Shown here: positions 1 to 8,749 of the stretch, piece by piece
Numbering within the stretch: the stretch's first letter is position 1
How the letters are laid out: every line of letters begins with the position of its first letter
Assembly: GCA_964349805.1 (NCBI GenBank)
Contig: CAYGHE010000003.1
Coordinates: 12,990 to 76,989 of the forward strand
Reading direction: 5' to 3'
DNA: 64,000 bases
From: CAYGHE01 sp964349805
GTDB taxonomy: Bacteria > Patescibacteriota > Saccharimonadia > Saccharimonadales > Saccharimonadaceae
Made by a program: the position numbers and the translations under genes
Notes under the pieces: model-generated
The model's input: only the letters and a program-made list of their open reading frames with translations
The model's database searches: none
What the model was told of the DNA's origin: nothing

Positions 1-543
1 GTCAAACAACTCTTTTCACAGAAGCGTACGATAATTCTAGTCGCCCTATTAGGTGCTGTAATTCTAAGTATCGGGCTGCTTATCTTGAACAGCGTATTAG
101 GTAATTCAAAACCTACCGAAACCCTAGCCGCACAGCTAGTAGCAGCTGACAATATATCTTCCGATGCCAATTCTAAGATTAAAAACTCCCAATTGAGAGC
201 CACAAACAGTAATTTGACTATTTATCTTACCAACACGATTCGCGACATAGACAAGCACTTATCGAATCAAGGTGTAAAGATGAATAAATTAAATAAATCG
301 GTAGTAGATGAACAAAAAGAGAGTGAAACGTTATCAGAACTGGAGGACGCTCGCCTCAACGCTACTTATGATCGTTCCTACGCTCGAGAAATGTCCTATA
401 GACTTGAAACTATGCTGGCCTCAATGCGCAAGATTCATGGTAGCACCAGAAATACGGAGTTGAAAAACTTCCTGCAAGTATCTTATGACAACCTAGAACC
501 TATCCAGCAACAATTCGCCGACTTTAACGCTACAAACGGTTAA
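1..543 (+). CDS. Membrane-anchored hypothetical protein, 5' end cut by window edge
   Basis: The reading frame is open from the first base of the window, so the true start lies upstream. The visible part begins with a short basic stretch (KQLFSQKR) followed by about 20 hydrophobic residues, a likely signal anchor. The remaining ~150 residues are polar and rich in Lys, Glu, Asn and Ser with a helical look, and end FADFNATNG. A TTG at 85 could start a shorter form, but that would remove the membrane segment. The stop overlaps the end of the convergent YjbR-like gene by four bases. I do not recognise the family; a membrane-tethered extracytoplasmic helical protein is all the sequence supports. 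Confidence 0.6.
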   Translation, partial: VKQLFSQKRTIILVALLGAVILSIGLLILNSVLGNSKPTETLAAQLVAADNISSDANSKIKNSQLRATNSNLTIYLTNTIRDIDKHLSNQGVKMNKLNKSVVDEQKESETLSELEDARLNATYDRSYAREMSYRLETMLASMRKIHGSTRNTELKNFLQVSYDNLEPIQQQFADFNATNG

Positions 544-866
544 TTGCCAGTCACTAATTGATAGCTATGGCGAGCCAGGTCTTTAATTTCCGCATCGCTT
601 AATTGCCCGCTGCAGACGATAGTATTCCAATGTTTCTTGTTCAGATGGTAGCCTGGCAACACAGTTTCGTATTCTTCCCGAAGCTTTTGCGCCAAGATAG
701 GATCGCACTTTAGGCTAACTCTCAAAGGATGGCTTCCCTCCGCTATAATCGCAAACATTTTGGCGCCAGCTTTATAGACAGCCACGCCTTCGCCAAAAGG
801 ATAATCTAGATGATTATCTTTCCCTAAGCCTAGCAAATATTCTTCAAGTTCTTTATGCGTTATCAT
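540..866 (-). CDS. MmcQ/YjbR family protein
   Basis: A 108-residue protein of the MmcQ/YjbR fold, a small CyaY-like domain sometimes annotated as DNA-binding. The family features seen are the early DYPFGEGVAVYK segment, an AxMFA strand, SLKCDP, and the late segment LNKKHWNTIV followed by a C-terminal helix with DLARHSYQLV. Length is normal for a single-domain member. The biochemical role of the family is not settled, so no function beyond the family name is claimed. It runs on the minus strand, downstream of and in the same direction as orn, and ends against the preceding convergent gene. Confidence 0.8.
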   Translation of the reverse strand: MITHKELEEYLLGLGKDNHLDYPFGEGVAVYKAGAKMFAIIAEGSHPLRVSLKCDPILAQKLREEYETVLPGYHLNKKHWNTIVCSGQLSDAEIKDLARHSYQLVTGN

Positions 867-899
867 TTTTTAATATGCCACAGTTACTGCGTAGAATGC

Positions 900-1460
900 T
901 TATATTTTTACTCGCCCTAAATAATGTTTCAGCTCCGCTATACTGCCCCGAATATCTTCCAGAGCGCGATGAGTCTCGGCCTTAGGAAACTTTTTACCGT
1001 ATTTGTTCTCGAAAACTAACTTCCAAGCACTCACGTCCAACATCCTGTAGTGAAGGCGGGCATCAAGCGTGGGCCAGTTAGCCAATATGAATCGGCGGTC
1101 GATATGTATTGAGTTACCGGCCAACACTGCGGGATTATCTGCTCCAATATGCTGATCGGCAAAACTAATCAGTTCTTTTTCGATAACCTCTATACTCTCA
1201 CCCTTATCGTTTTGCTCTACTAAACTTTTTATAGAATCAGAGTTAGCCTCCCAGAAAACGGCGTTTGCAGTTATTCTCTCTTGCAAAGTCATGTCATCCG
1301 CCCTAATTATTCCCTGATACGTTGCTATCTCTTTAAAGTCCCAATCAGTAATAATCGCCGCTACTTCAAGAATCAAATCGTCTTCCGGGTGCAGCCCTGT
1401 CATCTCTAAATCTATCCAAAGCAATCTTTCAATTGGTTTTTTGGCTAATTTTTCATCCAT
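900..1460 (-). CDS. orn: Oligoribonuclease
   Basis: A 3'-to-5' exoribonuclease of the DEDDh family that finishes RNA decay by hydrolysing two- to five-base fragments to mononucleotides. The first exonuclease motif is WIDLEMTGL near residues 15-23 (catalytic Asp and Glu), a middle motif is GNSIHIDRRF, and the last is HRALEDIRGS near residues 163-172, which supplies the catalytic His and Asp. At 186 residues it matches the family's ~180. The ATG at 1460 starts just before the conserved N-terminus. It is the first gene of a minus-strand stretch shared with the YjbR-like gene. Confidence 0.93.
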   Translation of the reverse strand: MDEKLAKKPIERLLWIDLEMTGLHPEDDLILEVAAIITDWDFKEIATYQGIIRADDMTLQERITANAVFWEANSDSIKSLVEQNDKGESIEVIEKELISFADQHIGADNPAVLAGNSIHIDRRFILANWPTLDARLHYRMLDVSAWKLVFENKYGKKFPKAETHRALEDIRGSIAELKHYLGRVKI

Positions 1461-1520
1461 ATAGCTATATTACACCTTCCGTTACTTTTATACCTTGTTC
1501 GTAATTGTTCCCTAGCAAGC

Positions 1521-1856
1521 TTACTTTTTCTTATCCTCGGCTTTGCGATCTAATTTATCAAGGCCAAGGCCAAGCACTACAAAGTAAATAACGGCGGCAA
1601 TGGCTATAAATTTCAAGAGCGCATCTATTAAATCACCTACCGCGTAAGTTGCGCTTCGCCCCCAAAATTCCACTGTCATGTTAAGGCTCGCAAGACCATC
1701 AGCGCCCAGTATTAAAACTATGGTCGGGGTAATAAGCGCCCCTACTATCTGTGCTACCAATCCCGAGGCCGCGGTACCTAACGCTAATCCTATAGCTAGA
1801 CCGACAACTCCTTTATCGCGAATAAAATCGATAAAACCGGCTATTTGTTTCTTCAT
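1521..1856 (-). CDS. mscL: Large-conductance mechanosensitive channel MscL
   Basis: A pore-forming inner-membrane protein that opens under membrane tension to release solutes during hypo-osmotic shock. The N-terminal amphipathic helix FIDFIRDKGVVGLAIG is followed by the first membrane helix GTAASGLVAQIVGALITP, a short periplasmic loop, and a second helix near residues 70-96 (FIAIAAVIYFVVLGLGL), ending in a basic cytoplasmic tail. At 111 residues it is shorter than the usual ~135, mainly in the periplasmic loop and the C-terminal bundle, which fits a reduced genome. It lies 15 bases downstream of argS on the same strand. Confidence 0.85.
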   Translation of the reverse strand: MKKQIAGFIDFIRDKGVVGLAIGLALGTAASGLVAQIVGALITPTIVLILGADGLASLNMTVEFWGRSATYAVGDLIDALLKFIAIAAVIYFVVLGLGLDKLDRKAEDKKK

Positions 1857-1871
1857 AATTCTCCTTCTTAA

Positions 1872-3521
1872 TTAAATTGTATCTGGCGCGGGAATACCTA
1901 ACAACCCAAGGCCAGCTCGTAATATTTCTGCATATTCCGAAACTATTTCGATACGCACCGCTTCGCGCTCATCACCGATTATGCGACTACCTTCATAAAA
2001 CCGATTAAATTCTTGAGCTAGTTCGTGAAGATAATTACAGATATGATGCGGTTTTAGCTCTTGGATAGCTCGGCCAAGTACCTCTTGGTATTCCGTCATC
2101 TTGAGTATCATATTGCGTTCAGCAGGATCCAGACTCTTATCCGATGCCAAGTCTACTGGGGACGCGCCACCTTGCTTTTTCAAAATAGAGCGAGCTCTGG
2201 CGTGCGCATATTGCAAGTAGGGGCCGGAATTTCCGTCGATACTAATAGATTCTTGGATATCGAATATAAAATCGCTGCCAACGCGAACTTTAAGGAAGGC
2301 ATAGCGCAAAGCACCTAGAATAACATTCGAGTCCACTTTTTCGGATCGAGACTTGGCGGCCTCCTCTAATTTTTCGAATAGCCATTCGATATTAATAACT
2401 TCGCCGGTCCGAGAGCTCATTTTGCCAGTCGACAATTTAACTATGCCCGTTGGGATATTAACAGTTACATCCTTTAATTCTGGCAAGCTCATTTCGGCCG
2501 CTTTAATCACCACATTGAAATAATCCCTCTGTTCTTCGCCAGTAATTATGTAGCTTTTCGTTGGATGAAAGTCCTGGTTTTTAAGTTGCATTAACCCCAA
2601 GTCACGCGCCTCATAAAGTCCCGTACCCCTTGATGAAATAAAAACTCGAGTATGCAGCCCGTGTTTTTCGCCAGGAAAGATAATGGCGCCATCACTTTCT
2701 TCGAACACATCACCAACATGTTCTTTGACGGTATTTACACCGGCTGAGTCGGCCTCGCTTTCTAGATATTGACGTTCTGTTGGCCTGTTACCGAGGCGCA
2801 ACAATGTACTATCGAGATATTCAAAACTCCAAGATTTACAAATCTCATAAACTTCTCTGTAAAGCGGGTCATCAAGCTGAAACGATTGAACAGCCAGCTC
2901 TTCAATTGCTTTTTTGGTAGATTCGTCTTCGGCATAAGCTTTCGAGCCTTCCGCATACATCCGGCTCAAAAAAGCCGCCCTATCGCCTTTTGGCATATCT
3001 TCTAATCTCTTCGCATCACCCTCTATGTACTTCAAAATCGCCCACATGCTCTTGCCGACATGCAGCCCGATATCACCGTGGTAGCTGACTCTATGTACTA
3101 GTGAACCGCCCGTCTCCAACAAACTAGCAATTGTATCAGCCGCGATGCAGTTGTAAGCGTGCCCTATGTGAAGATCTTTGAAAGGATTAGGATTGTTGGT
3201 TTCGATAACTACAGCTTGATTAACTGAATCCTTTGGTGGTGTGATACTAACCAATGATTTAAGCACTTTATCTTTAAGGCGTAAATTAATAAATCCGGGG
3301 CCATCAACCGTTACTTCAGCAAATTCTTCATGCTCGCGTAGCTTAACGGCAAGCTCTTCGGCTATTTCGCTAGGGTTACGCTTCAGGCTTTTCCCTAATT
3401 GTAGGGCAATATTAGTCGCGTAATCACCAAATGTTGAATCTGGGCGCGACACGGTAGCTTTGATATCTTGACCAAAGGCATCTTTGACAGATTCGTCTAC
3501 TATCTTTTGTATCAATTCCAT
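1872..3521 (-). CDS. argS: Arginyl-tRNA synthetase
   Basis: Class I aminoacyl-tRNA synthetase that charges tRNA-Arg with arginine. The N-terminal additional domain (residues ~1-80) contains the typical FGDYATNIA and GPGFINLRL segments. The HIGH signature is present in NPFKDLHIGHAYN around residue 117. The KMSKS counterpart is the degenerate GKMSSRTGEV, common in this enzyme. The C-terminal DALR-type anticodon-binding domain ends in RAGLGLLGIPAPDTI. Length 549 is normal. It is followed by mscL and preceded by pyrG on the same strand with 22 bases between, so the three may share a transcript. Confidence 0.95.
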   Translation of the reverse strand: MELIQKIVDESVKDAFGQDIKATVSRPDSTFGDYATNIALQLGKSLKRNPSEIAEELAVKLREHEEFAEVTVDGPGFINLRLKDKVLKSLVSITPPKDSVNQAVVIETNNPNPFKDLHIGHAYNCIAADTIASLLETGGSLVHRVSYHGDIGLHVGKSMWAILKYIEGDAKRLEDMPKGDRAAFLSRMYAEGSKAYAEDESTKKAIEELAVQSFQLDDPLYREVYEICKSWSFEYLDSTLLRLGNRPTERQYLESEADSAGVNTVKEHVGDVFEESDGAIIFPGEKHGLHTRVFISSRGTGLYEARDLGLMQLKNQDFHPTKSYIITGEEQRDYFNVVIKAAEMSLPELKDVTVNIPTGIVKLSTGKMSSRTGEVINIEWLFEKLEEAAKSRSEKVDSNVILGALRYAFLKVRVGSDFIFDIQESISIDGNSGPYLQYAHARARSILKKQGGASPVDLASDKSLDPAERNMILKMTEYQEVLGRAIQELKPHHICNYLHELAQEFNRFYEGSRIIGDEREAVRIEIVSEYAEILRAGLGLLGIPAPDTI

Positions 3522-3543
3522 TAAGATTATTGTATCAGAAGTG

Positions 3544-5124
3544 TCATTTTTTGGCGGCTCGGATAAAACCTAAGAAAAGCGGATGCGGACGATTGGGGCG
3601 GCTCTTGAATTCGGGATGAGCCTGAGTTGCCACAAAATAGCTGTCATCCGCGCTTTCTATATATTCCACTAACTTACCGTCAGGCGAAGTGCCACTTACA
3701 ACTAATCCGCCCTTTTTGATATTGTCCAAGAATTTCTGATTGACTTCATAACGGTGCCTGTGGCGCTCGATAACTTTTGTTGTTTTGTAAGCTTTGGCCA
3801 CCTTGGATCCTTTTTCTAGATTCGCTGGATAATCCCCTAGCCGCATAGTTCCGCCAGTTGATTCTTTACCTTCTTGGCCGTTCATAATATATACGACATT
3901 GTGAGTGGCATCCGGATCAAATTCGGTACTGTTAGCTTTCTTTAAACCAGCGCGACGAGCTGCGGCAATAACAGCTACCTGCAGTCCCAGACAAAGACCC
4001 AAATAAGGCACCTCGTTTTCTAGTGCAAATCGAGCTGCGGCAATCTTGCCTTCAGCTCCACGAGTTCCAAAACCACCGGGTACTAGCAAGGCGTCGTATT
4101 TCTGGAACTCTCGCTTATTAGCCGTCTCAGCGTTAACCCATGAAATTTCAAGGCTTACTTTTTCCGCCCAAGCCGCACTTTTTAAAGCCTCGATAACAGA
4201 TATGTACGTATCCTCATTATCTAGATACTTTGCAACAATGCCAACCGATACTTTTTGTCTAAAAGACGTCTTTTGCCGTCTTACGAGTTTTTTCCACCCA
4301 GATAGCTCTGGTTCTTTATGGTTGTCGGTAAATTCCGCCAAAACCTGATTTAGTGGACTCTTGGCAATAGTTATTGGCACTTCGTAAACTGTGTTAACGT
4401 TCGGAATCAGAACAACCGCTTCTTCGTTAACACCACTAAATACGGCTATTTTCTTAGCTACATTAACGGGCGCAGGATAATCGGTACGAACGACAATAGC
4501 ATCTGGCACAATACCAAAACCGCGCAAATCATTAAGGGCGTTTTGAGCTGGTTTAGTCTTGAATTCTTTGCTAGTTTCGATAAATGGTACGTATACGACA
4601 TGGACATAAAGGCAGTTTTGCCTGCCTACTCTGCCGGCAAACTCTCGGATAGCTTCTACAAAGCTAAGACCTTCATAGTCACCAACCGTACCACCTATTT
4701 CAACGATATGGACCTCTGAATCTCCGGCGGCATTTTCGATGGTATCTTGAATAGCACCCGTTAAATGCGGTACCAACTGTACCGTCCGCCCACCAAACTT
4801 ACCTGCCCGCTCATCGTTAATTAACTGCTGCATTAATCGGCCCGAGAGAGTGGCGTTTTTTTGCGTTAACTCAATATCCAAAAATCGTTCGTAGTGCCCT
4901 AAGTCCAAATCAGTCTCGGCGCCATCCTTAGTCACGAAACATTCGCCATGCTCGGCTGGATTTAAAAGACCCGCATCTACGTTAAGATACGGATCACATT
5001 TTTGAATCGATACTGACAGCCCGCGTGCTTTTAAAACCGCGCCCATACTGGCAGCCGTAATGCCCTTTCCTACTCCAGAAAGTACACCTCCAGTTACAAA
5101 TATATATTTTTGTTTTTTAACCAT
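3544..5124 (-). CDS. pyrG: CTP synthase
   Basis: Converts UTP to CTP using ATP and glutamine, the last step of pyrimidine nucleotide synthesis. The synthetase domain opens with the diagnostic FVTGGVLSGVGKGI nucleotide-binding loop and DPYLNVDAG. The C-terminal class I glutamine amidotransferase domain shows LLVPGGFGTRG, the nucleophile cysteine in LGLCLGLQ, and the late AQAHPEF with catalytic His and Glu. At 526 residues it is full length. It is divergent from the collar-repeat gene, and the spacer of ~170 bases must hold both promoters. Confidence 0.96.
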   Translation of the reverse strand: MVKKQKYIFVTGGVLSGVGKGITAASMGAVLKARGLSVSIQKCDPYLNVDAGLLNPAEHGECFVTKDGAETDLDLGHYERFLDIELTQKNATLSGRLMQQLINDERAGKFGGRTVQLVPHLTGAIQDTIENAAGDSEVHIVEIGGTVGDYEGLSFVEAIREFAGRVGRQNCLYVHVVYVPFIETSKEFKTKPAQNALNDLRGFGIVPDAIVVRTDYPAPVNVAKKIAVFSGVNEEAVVLIPNVNTVYEVPITIAKSPLNQVLAEFTDNHKEPELSGWKKLVRRQKTSFRQKVSVGIVAKYLDNEDTYISVIEALKSAAWAEKVSLEISWVNAETANKREFQKYDALLVPGGFGTRGAEGKIAAARFALENEVPYLGLCLGLQVAVIAAARRAGLKKANSTEFDPDATHNVVYIMNGQEGKESTGGTMRLGDYPANLEKGSKVAKAYKTTKVIERHRHRYEVNQKFLDNIKKGGLVVSGTSPDGKLVEYIESADDSYFVATQAHPEFKSRPNRPHPLFLGFIRAAKK

Positions 5125-5298
5125 GTGAACCTCACGCCTCCATGGGGTTTCATTGTATCATGTAGAATATTAAACACGCTATATATAGTGGCTCTTGTTG
5201 TGTATTCTACGCCATTGCGTGTTTATCAAATGTACTCGACCGCCTCATTTAACAGATATCGATTGTGCTACTGCTTAAAGAGCTATATAGTAAAATGC

Positions 5299-7419
5299 AT
5301 GGAAAATCGTCAAAAAGGATTTGCGCTACCGACTATTCTTATAGCGTCAGTAATTATGATGATAGTTCTATTAACTGTCGTCGCTTCGACCGTTTCTGTA
5401 CGTTCGGGTTTGCAAAGTTTGCAATACAATAAACTGGCTCAGTCCGCAGGAGAAGCTGGTGTAGTGTACGCCAAAGCCTGTATTGAAGCAAACAACAACG
5501 TGGTAACGTGGAGCAACAGCAAGCCTCTACGCCCCAATACTGACTGTAATGGCAATGATATAGGTGGAGCGTCGGCCTACGTGCTTGAAGATGGTAATAT
5601 TAGAACTTTCTTTACGGTGGGCCTGCCGCTAATAAGCCCTAGTAATGAACCGGCAAAAATATCTAGCACTGGGTATGTTGAAATATTGCGCACCAGCACT
5701 GGTACTGCATGGCGCAGCTACGAACAAACCACAGTAGAAAATATCGCCGAACCCTATATAAGCGATGGTCTACCCATTGCTTCTTCGATTGAAGGCTATT
5801 GGACTACCGCCCCTGATGGTTATTTACTAGAAAACGGGGCAGCTGTATCACGTACAGAATACGCTGCTTTGTTCGCGGTGATTGGTACGACGTTTGGCGT
5901 TGGTGATGGTTCAACGACCTTCAATCTGCCGGATTCTCGTGGCAGAGTAGCTGTTAATAAAAGCTCTGATGCTGAATTTGATACGCTAGGAGAAAAGAAC
6001 GGAGCTAAAACCCATACATTAAGCGCAACAGAAATGCCGTCGCATACTCATACCCAGGATGCGCATGCCCATAGTGTTGTTTATCCAGGTACAAGGGGAG
6101 GCAGCCAGCAAATAATTGCTAGCGATTACAATGGCGGTGGAAGCTTATCGGCAGGTGCTCCAGTTTTAGCAACTAATATGTCAGCTTTCGCAAATGCAGC
6201 TTATGCTGCTGCCACAACTGCTACCAACCAAAATACCGGCGGGGGTGGCGCGCATAACAATATACAGCCATCGATTGTAAAGAATTTTGCTATCAAGTAC
6301 ATTGCGGGCGACTCATCAGCTTCAACCGCCTCAGCTGGAACATCAATATCGGGGTACTGGGTAAGCGCGCCCGAAGGCTATTTGGTAGAAGACGGTTCAG
6401 CCATTTCTCGCAGTACGTATTCTGATTTATTTAATGTTATCGGCGTTCAGCATGGCGCTGGTAACGGTTCAACTACTTTCAACTTGCCAGATTCTCGTGG
6501 AAGAACAGCTGTTAATAAAAGTGCCGATACTGAATTTGATGTATTGGGAGAAAAAAACGGAGCTAAAACCCACACATTAAGTACAGCAGAGATGCCATCA
6601 CATACTCATACGCAAAATGCACATACGCATGCCATTGTTATGCCTGGTACGCTTGGAGGTAGCCAGCACATAATTGCTAGCGATTTCGCGGGGGGTGGTA
6701 GCTTATCGGCGGGAGTTATTAACTCTGTAGGTAATATGTCGGCCTTTGGAGGTCCGGCTTATGCTACTGCCACAACTGCTACTAACCAAAATACTGGTGG
6801 TGGTGGCGCTCATAATAATATACAGCCATCGATTGTAAAACTGTCCGTTATAAAATATTCCCCCTCTGCCACTAGCCAAGCGATTGCCCCTACCGGAACC
6901 TCAACCCAAGGCTATTGGGCTACCGCACCAAATGGATATCTATTGGAGGACGGTTCAGCAGTATCCAGAACGACATACGCATCACTATTCGCCGTTATCG
7001 GCACCTTGCATGGTGTTGGTGATGGTTCAACTACTTTTAACCTACCAGATTCTCGTGGGAGGGTAGCTGTTAATAAAAGCCCTGATGCGGAGTTTGACAC
7101 GCTAGGAGAAAAGAATGGAGCTAAAACTCACACGTTAAGCGCAACAGAAATGCCGTCGCATACTCATACTCAAAATGCACATACACACACAATAGCTATA
7201 GACGGTACACTTGGAGGTTCGCAGAAAAGAATATATGGTGACTATGCGGGTGGTGGGGGTCTGTCATCTGCCACTCCTACTCTAACGGGTGGAATGTCAG
7301 CTTTCGCAAGTGCAGCTTATGCTGCTGCCACAACTGCTACCAACCAAAATACCGGCGGGGGTGGCGCGCATAACAATATACAGCCATCGATTGTAAAGAA
7401 TTTTGCTATCAAGTATTAA
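5299..7419 (+). CDS. Pilin-like N-terminus fused to three phage tail-collar repeats
   Basis: From the ATG at 5299 the protein is 706 residues. It opens with MENRQKGFALP and a ~22-residue hydrophobic helix, the layout of a type IV prepilin (cleavage after Gly7, Phe8 first in the mature chain). The usual Glu at mature position 5 is Thr, as in atypical minor pilins. Residues ~40-160 form a linker domain with a Cys pair. Three tandem tail-collar domains follow, starting near residues 166, 352 and 538; each has a GYW..AP.GY entry, a STTFNLPDSRGR core and a EMPSHTHTQ plus GGGGAHNNIQPSIVK ending. The frame is open further upstream, but that extension has no pilin logic. A surface adhesin or minor pilin is likely; the partner is unknown. 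Confidence 0.75.
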   Translation: MENRQKGFALPTILIASVIMMIVLLTVVASTVSVRSGLQSLQYNKLAQSAGEAGVVYAKACIEANNNVVTWSNSKPLRPNTDCNGNDIGGASAYVLEDGNIRTFFTVGLPLISPSNEPAKISSTGYVEILRTSTGTAWRSYEQTTVENIAEPYISDGLPIASSIEGYWTTAPDGYLLENGAAVSRTEYAALFAVIGTTFGVGDGSTTFNLPDSRGRVAVNKSSDAEFDTLGEKNGAKTHTLSATEMPSHTHTQDAHAHSVVYPGTRGGSQQIIASDYNGGGSLSAGAPVLATNMSAFANAAYAAATTATNQNTGGGGAHNNIQPSIVKNFAIKYIAGDSSASTASAGTSISGYWVSAPEGYLVEDGSAISRSTYSDLFNVIGVQHGAGNGSTTFNLPDSRGRTAVNKSADTEFDVLGEKNGAKTHTLSTAEMPSHTHTQNAHTHAIVMPGTLGGSQHIIASDFAGGGSLSAGVINSVGNMSAFGGPAYATATTATNQNTGGGGAHNNIQPSIVKLSVIKYSPSATSQAIAPTGTSTQGYWATAPNGYLLEDGSAVSRTTYASLFAVIGTLHGVGDGSTTFNLPDSRGRVAVNKSPDAEFDTLGEKNGAKTHTLSATEMPSHTHTQNAHTHTIAIDGTLGGSQKRIYGDYAGGGGLSSATPTLTGGMSAFASAAYAAATTATNQNTGGGGAHNNIQPSIVKNFAIKY
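5794..7416 (+). repeat. Three ~500-base tandem collar-domain repeats
   Basis: Three in-frame repeats begin at 5794, 6352 and 6910, each encoding a collar domain of roughly 165 residues plus a short linker. Copies 1 and 3 share an almost identical end: 6178-6299 and 7294-7415 are 122 bases long with a single mismatch, while copy 2 differs at many third positions in the same segment. The outer copies have therefore been homogenised recently, or one was copied from the other, while the middle one drifted. Confidence 0.85.
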
Positions 7420-8707
7420 TAATTTCGTTTATATCAGAACCAATTGGATAAGTTTTTAGAGGTTGGCTATCTGCCGACCAAGTATCTTGAACTGACTGCA
7501 ATATACGCCAACTCTCCAAGACCTCCTCACCACTAGTGAATAAACTTTTGCGACTAGTTATAGCATCCATTATTACCCTCTCGTAAGCTTCGGGCAGCTT
7601 CGCGTCTTCTGGAAAACGCAGGCCTAGATGACGAATCTCAAAATCAGACTTTAATCCTGGCTTTTCAACAAAAGCCTCCATATCTATGCCTGTATGCGTG
7701 CCGTCCAGCCTAAAAACTATTTCGTTACATTGAGATTTGTCAGTTTTCTTGCACAAGCGAACTCTTACCTCGGAAGTTTTTTCCTTCAAGGCTTTGCCAG
7801 CTGTCAATTTCATAGGTACGCCCTGCCAACGCGGAGCATTTGAAAACAGCGTTAGTGAGACGAAAGTCTCGGTCAAGCTATTTGGCGCCTGAACGTCATC
7901 CCGGTAGCCTTCGTATTGAGCTCTCATGGCGTTTTCTGGTTTGGCTGTCTCTAAACCTTGAAGCGCTTTCAGCCGCAGTTTTGGCATTTCGTCCCAATCT
8001 AGGTCTTTTGGCGTGTCCATAATCGTAAGAGCCAGCAGTTGCAAAACATGGTTCTGCAAAACGTCCCTCAAAGACCCTAGTTGATCAAACGAAGGACGGT
8101 TATGAATACGGTCCGATTCACCCATCGTTACCACTATCGAATGGATATATTCTTTACTCCAAACATCACTAAACAACGCATTGCTAGAACGAAAAGCTAT
8201 TATGTTCTGCGCCATTTCTTTAGCTAGATAATGATCTATTCGATATATTTGCTCGTCTTTAAAATAATGCTCTGTACGCGCCAGCATATCCTTGGCTGAT
8301 TCCAAGTCCCATCCGAAGGGTTTTTCAAACAGAATTTTTACATTAGGCGTATTGACGCCAGCTTCGCCTAAATTGCAAACTATCTGCGTAGCGGCACGTG
8401 GCGGCACCGAAAGGTAAACTAATAGTTGCTCGCCTTTTTTCAGTCCTATACGTTTTTCAAGCTTGGTATAGTCAGATTTTTTGGACAAGTCCATGGGAAA
8501 AACATCTAATTTACCCTCTAAGTTATTCTTTTTATTACCCAGCGCCTTTTGAATTAAGTCTTGGGGTTGAACCCCTTTTTGGCGAGTAATGCCAATTACC
8601 GAAACGTCTTCAAAATCATTCGTGGAAATAATTTGTTCAAGAGCTGGCAATAATTTACTTATACTGAGCTCGCCAGTGATACCAAAGATAACTAACTTAG
8701 TTTTCAT
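7409..8707 (-). CDS. zwf: Glucose-6-phosphate 1-dehydrogenase
   Basis: Oxidises glucose-6-phosphate to 6-phosphogluconolactone with NAD(P)+, feeding the oxidative pentose phosphate route. The coenzyme loop FGITGELSISKLLP, the EKPFGWD segment and the substrate signature RIDHYLAKE (family RIDHYLGKE) are all visible; the catalytic His lies downstream in the large C-terminal domain. At 432 residues it is shorter than the usual ~480-500, with loss mainly in C-terminal loops. The ATG at 8707 is preferred to the GTG six bases upstream because it begins directly at the coenzyme fold. It converges on the collar-repeat gene with an 11-base overlap. Confidence 0.88.
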   Translation of the reverse strand: MKTKLVIFGITGELSISKLLPALEQIISTNDFEDVSVIGITRQKGVQPQDLIQKALGNKKNNLEGKLDVFPMDLSKKSDYTKLEKRIGLKKGEQLLVYLSVPPRAATQIVCNLGEAGVNTPNVKILFEKPFGWDLESAKDMLARTEHYFKDEQIYRIDHYLAKEMAQNIIAFRSSNALFSDVWSKEYIHSIVVTMGESDRIHNRPSFDQLGSLRDVLQNHVLQLLALTIMDTPKDLDWDEMPKLRLKALQGLETAKPENAMRAQYEGYRDDVQAPNSLTETFVSLTLFSNAPRWQGVPMKLTAGKALKEKTSEVRVRLCKKTDKSQCNEIVFRLDGTHTGIDMEAFVEKPGLKSDFEIRHLGLRFPEDAKLPEAYERVIMDAITSRKSLFTSGEEVLESWRILQSVQDTWSADSQPLKTYPIGSDINEIINT

Positions 8708-8749
8708 ATGCACCTAGTATACCTCATAGAAACAGGTCACAAGAGGTAT

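Noticed and set aside
5110..5298. N-terminal extension of the collar-repeat protein
   Set aside because: It overlaps the pyrG start and promoter space and would bury the prepilin-type leader; the ATG at 5299 fits better.
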